Of a stretch of DNA of 54,063 nt, positions 1 through 6,251 are shown piece by piece (within the stretch, counting starts at the first letter, position 1; each line of letters opens with the position of its first letter). The stretch comes from JOPF133 sp052144935 (GTDB lineage Bacteria > Acidobacteriota > Terriglobia > Bryobacterales > Bryobacteraceae), in contig JBKQPR010000032.1 of NCBI GenBank assembly GCA_052144935.1, positions 1 through 54,063 of the forward strand, in the 5' to 3' direction. The notes beneath the pieces are model-generated. The model had not been told where the DNA came from and did not search any database. It saw only the letters and a list, made by a program, of their open reading frames with translations. The translations under genes were made by a program, and so were the position numbers.

Positions 1-245
1 GCAAGGCACCCATTGATGCTACCTCCATGTTCCGTACGAAGCAAGCAGGGAGGACTTTTCTGCGAGCAAGGGCTGCACCCATAGAGACGCGAAGCGTCCG
101 CCGCGCCAGCGGCTTACTTGAAACGGCCACCTGGGAAGTTCCAACCACACGCGAGCCCGGGATTGGATCGCGCGCAGGCGAGATCGTTTTGCCAACGGGC
201 TTGTTTTAACGCCTATGCAAGCCAGGGTCGTCCGCCCCACCCCCT
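1..245. other. Left edge, no gene recognised
   Basis: Short open frames exist on both strands, but none has a recognisable protein, a ribosome-binding site or a plausible start. I see no tRNA-like or terminator-like structure. This is the downstream flank of the minus-strand membrane-protein gene that follows. Confidence 0.4.
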
Positions 246-572
246 CTACCGCCGCCACACCGACAGCACGATCCCGCCCAGCACGATCAGCGCGCCGCCG
301 GCCCACACGCCGCCATCGGGCTTTTGGCGGAAGGCGATCCAACTGATCGCTTGCGCCACCACGAAGAAGAAGACCACATAGATTCCCAGCAGGCGGCCGA
401 AGTCCCAGGCCGAGGTGTTGACGGCGCAGCCGTAGGCGAAGAGCACCAGGCCGCCCGCCAGCATCCAGACCAGACGGCCCGGTCCCGAGCCGCGCAATCC
501 GGAGCGCACCAGGGCATCGCCGCCGGCTTCCAGCAGGGCGGCCAGCAACAGCAACAGCAGAGTCGTGGTCAT
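246..572 (-). CDS. Small DMT/EamA-like four-helix membrane protein
   Basis: This 108-residue protein is almost entirely hydrophobic, with about four membrane segments (near residues 3-16, 33-52, 60-82 and 90-105). The ending, a Gly-rich stretch followed by IVLSVWRR, resembles the last helix of small drug/metabolite-transporter family proteins. The size fits a half-size (SMR-like) member that would work as a dimer, but no substrate can be read from the sequence. ATG is the first start that gives a hydrophobic N-terminus. The same frame runs far upstream without a stop, but that part is antisense-like arginine-rich sequence and was excluded. It lies 17 bases downstream of the ammonium transporter on the same strand, so it is probably the last gene of that operon. 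Confidence 0.7.
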   Translation of the reverse strand: MTTTLLLLLLAALLEAGGDALVRSGLRGSGPGRLVWMLAGGLVLFAYGCAVNTSAWDFGRLLGIYVVFFFVVAQAISWIAFRQKPDGGVWAGGALIVLGGIVLSVWRR

Positions 573-589
573 ATTGGTTTTCCTGGTTT

Positions 590-1891
590 TCACCGTTGCG
601 GGAAGTCCTCGCGATGGACCACGAATTCGGGATACGCGCCGGCGCCCAGCTCGTAAAGGTCCAGGCCCTGCCACTCGCCTTCCGCGGAGACGCGCTGCGG
701 GTAAATCCGGTTGAGCAGCCAGTTCAGGCCGTAAGAAAGAGGCAGGACAAAACCAATCAGGGTGGCGACCCCGATCAGTTGCGCCAGCATCTGGCCCTCC
801 GGCGCATAGCCGGCCCGCGCGAACAGGCCGGCCGCCAGCAATCCCCAGATGCCGCCAATGCCGTGTTGCGAGATCGACCCACCGGGATCGTCCACGCCCA
901 GGCGCAGGTCGAGGAGCTCCACGCTGAAGGCCACCAGCGCGCCCGCCACCAGGCCGATCAGCGCGGCGGCCGCGGGGGCCACAAACAGGCAGCAGCCGCT
1001 CGATGCCGCCAGTGCGCCGAACCATCCGTTGGCGCACAGCGACGCGTCCGGACGCCCGAACCGGAACCGCGTGAGCGCCGCCGCCGCCAGAGCGCCCATG
1101 CCGGCCGAAAGAGTGGTGTTCACCGCAATCAACGCCAGCGCTCCGGGCGCCGCGCCGGCAAACAGCATGCTCCCGGCGGCATTGATTCCGATCCATCCCG
1201 GCAGCGCCAGCAGAGCGCCGAATCCCACCAGCACGGCGTTGTGGCCGGGAATGGCAGCGGTCCCTTCCGCGGAAAACTTGCCCCGTCGCGGGCCGACGAT
1301 CCAGGCTACCGCCAGCGCCGTGAGGCCGCCCACGGCCTGGATGGTGGATGCCCCGCCCGCATCCTGAAATCCGCGGCCCAGGCCGTGCTGCGCGCCGAGT
1401 TGCGCCAGCCATCCTCCGCCCCACACCCAGTGGGCGAACAGCGGATAGGTCCATCCGGCCAGCAGAGCGGTGGAAATGCAGGCCGCGCCCAGACGCCAGC
1501 GGTCGGCGCCCGCGCCCAGGGGAATCAGCGCCGCCAGCGCGACGCTGAAAATCTGCAGCCACGCCGCCAGAGACGCCGGGGAGCCATCCAGTGGCAGGCC
1601 GCGAAAGAAGAACGGCTCGGCGGCAATCCAATTCCACTGGGCGCCCGCCGCGGCGATGGCATGGAACGGCCGTCCGGGATAGCCTTGCCAGGCGAAGCCG
1701 CAAATGAACCAGGCCAGCGCCGCCACGCCCAGCACGCACAGCGCCGACAGCATGGCATGGGAGGCGCTCCGCGACCGGCCCAGCCCGGCGTTGGCGATCG
1801 CCAGCCCGGTGAGCGCCAGGGGCGCCAGCAGAATACAGAAGCTCACCACCGCCCGAGCGATCGCGGAGAGATCGGACGCCGCGCCGTTCAT
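590..1891 (-). CDS. amt: Ammonium transporter, Amt family
   Basis: A 433-residue membrane protein with about eleven hydrophobic segments and Amt landmarks. These are the aspartate region before the first pore helix (DAGGAST), the conserved VDDPGGS segment, and QHGIGGIWG carrying the second pore histidine. Members move ammonium across the inner membrane. The first twin-histidine position aligns with glutamine (STIQAVGG where E. coli AmtB has VVHINAAI); this is read by eye. The ATG overlaps the stop of the upstream 61-residue membrane gene (ATGA), showing translational coupling. No glnK/PII gene is seen alongside, which is unusual for amt. A plain nitrogen-acquisition role is likely; a sensor-like role is possible but unsupported. 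Confidence 0.87.
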   Translation of the reverse strand: MNGAASDLSAIARAVVSFCILLAPLALTGLAIANAGLGRSRSASHAMLSALCVLGVAALAWFICGFAWQGYPGRPFHAIAAAGAQWNWIAAEPFFFRGLPLDGSPASLAAWLQIFSVALAALIPLGAGADRWRLGAACISTALLAGWTYPLFAHWVWGGGWLAQLGAQHGLGRGFQDAGGASTIQAVGGLTALAVAWIVGPRRGKFSAEGTAAIPGHNAVLVGFGALLALPGWIGINAAGSMLFAGAAPGALALIAVNTTLSAGMGALAAAALTRFRFGRPDASLCANGWFGALAASSGCCLFVAPAAAALIGLVAGALVAFSVELLDLRLGVDDPGGSISQHGIGGIWGLLAAGLFARAGYAPEGQMLAQLIGVATLIGFVLPLSYGLNWLLNRIYPQRVSAEGEWQGLDLYELGAGAYPEFVVHREDFPQR

Positions 1892-2073
1892 CGGTTTCGG
1901 CCGCCGAGCGCCCGGTGGGCGCGCACCTCGAGCGCCAGCCCCACGATTTCCAGCGCCAGACCGGCCGCCACAAAGCCGCCCTTGGCAGCCGGAGGACCGA
2001 GCAGCGCCACCGCGCTGAGCACGATCGCCCAACCCGACAGCAGGAAGAAAAAACCTCCGGTTTTCAGGAGCAT
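1888..2073 (-). CDS. Tiny two-helix membrane protein upstream of amt
   Basis: 61 residues with two hydrophobic segments (about residues 7-27 and 33-50) and a basic tail ending GGRNR. No family is recognised. The frame is open further upstream, but that extension passes through a long inverted repeat and reads as Pro/His-rich noise, so the ATG giving MLLKTGGFFF was preferred. Its stop overlaps the amt start by four bases, so the two are translated together. It may be an accessory or assembly factor for the transporter; this is inference from position only. Confidence 0.6.
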   Translation of the reverse strand: MLLKTGGFFFLLSGWAIVLSAVALLGPPAAKGGFVAAGLALEIVGLALEVRAHRALGGRNR

Positions 2074-2084
2074 AGAATCAGCCG

Positions 2085-2176
2085 CGGGCCCATGTGGGGC
2101 ATGCCTCAGCGCTTGCCCCGCCGGATGGGCAAGGTAATGCCGGCCAAAGCGCCAGAGCATGCCCCACATGGGCCCG
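2085..2176. repeat. 20-bp perfect inverted repeat, possible MITE or leader hairpin
   Basis: The left arm CGGGCCCATGTGGGGCATGC (2085-2104) is perfectly complementary to the right arm at 2157-2176, enclosing 52 bases that contain further short complementary stretches. It begins 11 bases upstream of the first gene of the amt operon. It could be a miniature inverted-repeat element (92 bp with terminal repeats) or a structured leader of the amt transcript. Confidence 0.75.
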
Positions 2177-2295
2177 GTGAAAGCACTATCTTATAAGGTT
2201 TTTATAGGGTTGAGGGCACCATTGCTGCGCCGGATTTTGAATCTCTCCCATAGAAATTATCTATTCGCGCCAGACATAAAGAAAGTGTAAAGTAG

Positions 2296-3561
2296 GGGGA
2301 TTCTCGGGTGGGTAGCGCTCCGTCTGCCGCGGTCGCGCTGGGATACCGCCTGAACCACCCCGCGGGCGCGCCCGGCTGGCAGTTCGATTCCGCCTCCGGC
2401 GATGCCTAGACGTATGAATTCTCGACCACCAAAACGATGGTCAATGGCCAGTCCACCGACACCATCGTGCGCGACGCCGACGGCAAGCCCAAGCCCAAGC
2501 TGGATGCCGCCGGTAAGCCCGTGCCGTTCCTGGTCGCCTATCCGGCCAAGGACGAACACGGCAACTTCCTCAGCCACGAAAGCGCCGCCTCCGTGGTGGG
2601 GGTACACAATTACAGTTGGGCGTTCATCCAGGCCACCGTGGCGATTCTCATCCTGGTGGGCTTCGAATCGGTGACGGCCATGAGCGGCGAGGCCCGCAAC
2701 GCCAAACGCGACGTGCCCATCGCGGTGATCGTCTCGCTGCTGGTGCAGGGGGTGGCCTGCTACCTGTTCGAATACTTCGCCGCCAATTACTTCCTCAACG
2801 GCGGCTATACCATGCAGAGCGCCACCAGCTCGGCCGCGCCCATCGGCGACATGATGATCGTGGTGGGGAACGCCACGTTCGGCCCCGGCGGCGGGCGCGT
2901 CTTCATGCTGGTGGAGGCCTTCACGGTGTTTCTGGCGCTGATCGGCACCACGCTCTCCTGCATGAACACCGGGGCGCGCGTGACCTACGCGATGGGCAAG
3001 GATGGCGAAGTGCCGGCGCATTTCGGCTTGCTGCACTCGCGCAGTCTCACGCCGCATCGCGCCATCTGGGCGCTGGCGGCGATCTCGGCGGTGGTGGGCT
3101 GCCTGGCGGTGTGCGTGGCCTTCGGAGACAGCGGGGCTCCCGCGGATACCGCTATCGAGGCCTTGCCGCAGGGCTTCTGGTCGAGCTTCGGCTATACCAC
3201 TCACGATGGCATGGCGGCGCTGCCGAATTCGCTGCTCACCATCACGTTGGCTTCCAATTTCGGCACCTTCCTGCTGTATGGGATGAGCTGCATCATCTGC
3301 ATGATCGCCTTCCACAAACATCCGCGGTTCAGCTTCCTGCGGCACGTGGCCATCCCGGTGTTCGGCCTGGTGGCCAACCTGGCCTGCATGATCTTCTACC
3401 TGGTGGGGCCATTCATGGGTTACGGCACCAAGATGGAGCCCTTGCTGGCGCTCGCGATCGCGGCGCTGTGGGCGGTCTACGGCGGGATCTATTTCGTGCG
3501 CGCCAGCAAGGCCAGCGGTAGGGCTACCATGGTGGAAGGCGGCCGCTCGGCGACGATATAG
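2296..3561 (+). pseudogene. Amino-acid permease (APC superfamily), N-terminally truncated
   Basis: The frame encodes the C-terminal two thirds or so of an APC-type permease. There is a hydrophilic loop, then the signature helix region GFESVTAMSGEARNAKRDVP (typical APC helix 6 with its conserved Glu-Ala-Arg-Asn), and further helices to a C-terminal tail near ASGRATMVEGG. Upstream, in the same frame, recognisable loop sequence (ALGYRLNHPAG, GWQFDSASGD) runs into a TAG at 2407-2409. A second stop lies at 2293-2295, and no N-terminal helices are present. About five N-terminal helices are therefore missing and a nonsense codon lies inside the remainder. An internal ATG at 2437 leaves an open frame of 374 residues, but it would lack half the transport core. 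Confidence 0.8.
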
Positions 3562-3575
3562 GCCAGCAGCCGGCG

Positions 3576-3792
3576 GGTTGACAGACGAAAGCGTCTGTCC
3601 CACCTTGCTGCCGAAGGACTTACAGGGGTGGGGCAGGCGGTTGACAGACGAAAGCGTCTGTCCCACCTCGTTGCCGAAAGGACTTACAGGGCAGGTTGGG
3701 GCAGGTGGGGCAGGCGGTTGACCGACGAAAGCGTCTGTCCCACCTCGTTGCCGAAAGGACTTACAGGGCAGGTTGGGGCAGGTGGGGCAGGC
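3576..3792. repeat. Three direct repeats built on a palindrome
   Basis: Units start at 3576 (63 bp), 3639 (77 bp) and 3716 (77 bp). Each begins GGTTG and contains a 7-bp stem with an AAAG loop (ACAGACG-AAAG-CGTCTGT; one mismatch in unit 3), followed by CCCACC and a shared tail. Unit 1 lacks about 14 bp of the tail. Related palindromes with the same GGTTG...CCCACC frame occur at 18228 and 20806 inside genes, so this is a dispersed REP-like family. Confidence 0.85.
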
Positions 3793-3817
3793 GGGCCCAA
3801 AGGGCACCCCGCCTGCC
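3786..3817. repeat. 10-bp stem inverted repeat after the tandem array
   Basis: GGCAGGCGGG (3786-3795) pairs perfectly with CCCGCCTGCC (3808-3817) across a 12-base loop. No T-tract follows, so it looks more like another palindromic repeat unit than a classical terminator. The neighbouring words GGGCCCAAAGGGCAC and GATTGTGGGGCAG recur in variant form near 16790 and 34130-34165. Confidence 0.65.
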
Positions 3818-3988
3818 AACCGATTGTGGGGCAGTTAATCGTGGCTGCAGCAAGGCCCGGAGGGGCACCCCCAGCCGGCCGGGCCCCAGCGAATGGCCGG
3901 GTCCAGGCGTTGGCCGTTCCCAGCCGCTGGATGCCGGGGCGGCCTGCGGGCCGCTGTACGCGTTGTTATAGGGAAGATCCCCAGTCGC

Positions 3989-4864
3989 ATGCTGGATATC
4001 GAATTCGCGCAGGCCTCCGATTGTGGGCGCGTTCGCGGCCACAACGAGGATTACATCGGCTACGCGGTCCCCAGCCGCGGTTCCCATACCCGCGGTCCCG
4101 GCTGGCTGTTTGCCTTGGCCGATGGAGTCGGCGGCCAGGCGCTGGGCGAAGTAGCCTCGCGGCTGGCCGTGGAGACGCTGCTCTCCGGATTTCGCGCCGC
4201 CGCCGATGACGAGCCATATTCCGCGCTGCTGCCGCGCCTGGTGCAGCAGGCCAATTGCAAGGTGTTCGAGACAGGGATGGCCACCGGGGGGCCCTATGGG
4301 CCCGGCGGCGCCGCCATGGCAACCACGGTGGTGGCCTGCGCCCTGCGCTACGACCGCTTAGTGGTCTCGCACGTCGGCGATTCGCGCTGCTATCGCATCC
4401 GCCGCGGCCAGGCCGAGGCCCTCACGCGCGATCACACCGTGGCGGGCGAGCACATCCGGCTGGGCCTGATTACCGCCGGCGAGTACGGGCAGGCCGAAAC
4501 CCGTCATGTGCTGAGCCGCTCGCTCGGCGCCGGCATGTTCGTGGGCGCGGAAACCCATGAGCACCAGTTGTTGCCCGGCGACCTGCTGCTGCTCTGCTCC
4601 GACGGCCTGCACGGCGCGCTCGAAGGGGGCGATGTCGGGGGCGAGGTCGGGGGCGAGGCCGCCGCAGGCGAGGCCGGGGGCCAGATCGCGGCCGCCATCG
4701 CCGATACGCTGGGCCGCCGCGACAGCCTCGACGACGCCGTGCGCGGCCTGGTGGATCTTGCCAACCAGCGGGACGGCAGCGATAATGTGAGTGTCCAGCT
4801 CATCCGCATCCGCGGTGTGGAACGCGTGGGCATGTACCGGGGCCGTCCTTACAAGCTGGCCTGA
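3989..4864 (+). CDS. PP2C-family Ser/Thr protein phosphatase
   Basis: 291 residues with the ordered PP2C metal-binding motifs: GRVRGHNEDYIG (about residue 13), LADGVGG (about 43), SHVGDSRCYRIR (about 128), LTRDHT (about 146), LLCSDGLHG (about 200) and GSDNVSVQLI near the end. Such enzymes dephosphorylate Ser/Thr residues in the cytoplasm using Mn/Mg. The ATG at 3989 fits the usual start just before the first motif; the open frame upstream is non-coding in character. Residues about 211-232 are a Gly/Glu/Ala-rich insertion encoded by a GGGGGCGAGGTC-like tandem repeat, just after the SDG motif, where homologues have a short loop. The kinase gene follows after 11 bases, so the two probably form a reversible phosphorylation pair. 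Confidence 0.9.
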   Translation: MLDIEFAQASDCGRVRGHNEDYIGYAVPSRGSHTRGPGWLFALADGVGGQALGEVASRLAVETLLSGFRAAADDEPYSALLPRLVQQANCKVFETGMATGGPYGPGGAAMATTVVACALRYDRLVVSHVGDSRCYRIRRGQAEALTRDHTVAGEHIRLGLITAGEYGQAETRHVLSRSLGAGMFVGAETHEHQLLPGDLLLLCSDGLHGALEGGDVGGEVGGEAAAGEAGGQIAAAIADTLGRRDSLDDAVRGLVDLANQRDGSDNVSVQLIRIRGVERVGMYRGRPYKLA

Positions 4865-4875
4865 CCGATTCCTCA

Positions 4876-5844
4876 ATGACTCCCGTCGTACCCGGCACGC
4901 AGCTCGATCACTACCGCATCGATCGTGTGGTGGCGCGCAGCGGCATGGCCACCATCTACCGTGGCGTGGATCTGCGCAATGGCCGCGACGTGGCCATCAA
5001 GGTCCCGCATCCCGAAATGGAGGCCGACCCGGTGCTCTTCGACCGCTTCCGCCGCGAGGCCGAGATCGGCGCGGCCCTCGACCATCCGGGCGTCATGAAG
5101 GTCTACCAGGACCCCGACCGCTCCCGCGTGTACATGGTGATGGAGTGGGTCGACGGGCGGCTGCTGCGCGAGATCCTGGCGGACCAAGGCAAGCTGCCCG
5201 CGGCCCGCGCCATCCGCATCACGGTGGCCATCTGCGATGCCCTGCAGTACGTCCACACGCACGGCGTGGTGCACCGCGACTTGAAGCCCGAAAACATCAT
5301 GGTGGACGAGCGCGACCGCATCAAGCTGATCGATTTCGGGATCGCCAGCAAGATCGGCTCGCGACGCCTCACCTTCGCCAAGCTCTCGCAGGTGATGGGC
5401 ACCCCGGAATACATCTCGCCCGAGCAGGTGAAGGGCAAGCGCGGCGACGGCCGCAGCGATGTCTACGCGCTGGGCGTGATGCTCTACGAGATGCTGACCG
5501 GCAAGACTCCGTTTTCCGGACCGAACGGGTTCGCCATCATGAACGACCGGTTGCTGAACCATCCCGTGCCGCCCAGCGAGGCGGACCCCTCCATCCGCCC
5601 CGAATTGCAGGAAGTGCTCTACCGCGCACTGGAGCGCGAGCCCAAGCAGCGTTACTCGACCGCCGCCGAATTCGCCTGGGACCTGCAACATCTCGACCAG
5701 GTGGGCGTGGGCGACCGCGTGGAGCTGCGCGATTGGAAAAAGCGCCGCACCTCCATGGGCCGGACGGTGGTGTTCTACGTGGCCATGGCGCTGATCCCGG
5801 TGGCGATTTTCGCCCTGCTGCTCTTCGTGGCGCGGCGCGGTTGA
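4876..5844 (+). CDS. Membrane-anchored Hanks-type Ser/Thr protein kinase
   Basis: 322 residues. The kinase domain runs from about 12 to 275 and has VAIK (Lys about 42), HRDLKPEN (about 132-139), DFG (about 154), the TPEYISPEQ activation segment and the DVYALGVMLYEML helix. The Gly-rich loop is degenerate: ARSGMATIY in place of GxGxxG, keeping a single glycine. A single hydrophobic helix at about 297-318 with an RRG end anchors the protein. Nothing lies beyond the membrane, so there is no extracellular sensor, unlike PASTA-type PknB. It sits 11 bases after the PP2C gene in the same direction, the common arrangement for a cognate kinase/phosphatase pair. Targets cannot be inferred. Confidence 0.9.
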   Translation: MTPVVPGTQLDHYRIDRVVARSGMATIYRGVDLRNGRDVAIKVPHPEMEADPVLFDRFRREAEIGAALDHPGVMKVYQDPDRSRVYMVMEWVDGRLLREILADQGKLPAARAIRITVAICDALQYVHTHGVVHRDLKPENIMVDERDRIKLIDFGIASKIGSRRLTFAKLSQVMGTPEYISPEQVKGKRGDGRSDVYALGVMLYEMLTGKTPFSGPNGFAIMNDRLLNHPVPPSEADPSIRPELQEVLYRALEREPKQRYSTAAEFAWDLQHLDQVGVGDRVELRDWKKRRTSMGRTVVFYVAMALIPVAIFALLLFVARRG

Positions 5845-6251
5845 GCCGGCAGCAGTTGGTGGCGGAACTGTGCGAACGGCTCATATTGAGCGCCCGGCCT
5901 CGGGTAACCAACTGATTCTAACGGGAGACGATCCTGCCAAAACGCTCATATGAGCCGCTGAGCATTTCTGCCCGGGTGGTCGGCCATCCAGGGGTAGAGC
6001 GGCTTTCGATCTACACCAAGACGTCAGGGGAAATATGGACGTTGACCCTTCCACATATCAGCAATGGGCGTTACGTGTCAGCTTGATCTCTACCCACCCT
6101 CCGGATGGCGCATTATCCAGGACTACGCTGCGGCTGCGGCCGCGTCCTCGATCCCAACGTAGCTCGGCCTCTATTGCGAGCAGCTACCATGATCAATGTG
6201 CGCAGGCGCGGAACATTTTCATCCTTTCGTTGCGGTACGAAGGACTATGTC
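5845..6251. other. Intergenic region between kinase and convergent ADOP gene
   Basis: Apart from the inverted repeat at its start I see no gene. A plus-strand open frame of about 120 codons (6035-6403) has no recognisable protein features and overlaps the end of the permease gene, so it was not called. Confidence 0.5.
5877..5957. repeat. Imperfect inverted repeat downstream of the kinase
   Basis: CGGCTCATATTGAGCG (5877-5892) is complementary to CGCTCATATGAGCCG (5943-5957) apart from a one-base bulge, with a 50-base loop. It starts 32 bases after the kinase stop. The loop is long for a terminator and no T-tract follows, so its function is unknown. Confidence 0.5.

Noticed and set aside
596..2137. 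Long plus-strand open frame opposite amt
   Set aside because: Gln/Arg/Pro-rich antisense of the transporter with no recognisable domain; an effect of high GC content.
2074..2290. Riboswitch or PII-type regulation upstream of amt
   Set aside because: Only a simple inverted repeat is visible; no known riboswitch core and no NtrC/sigma-54 site (GG-n10-GC) could be supported.
3576..3792. Direct repeats considered as a CRISPR array
   Set aside because: The units are contiguous, of unequal length (63/77/77) and have no unique spacers; no cas gene is in the window.
2257..3819. Long minus-strand frame opposite the permease remnant
   Set aside because: His/Gly/Arg-rich shadow of the permease coding strand; it runs through the repeats and has no family features.
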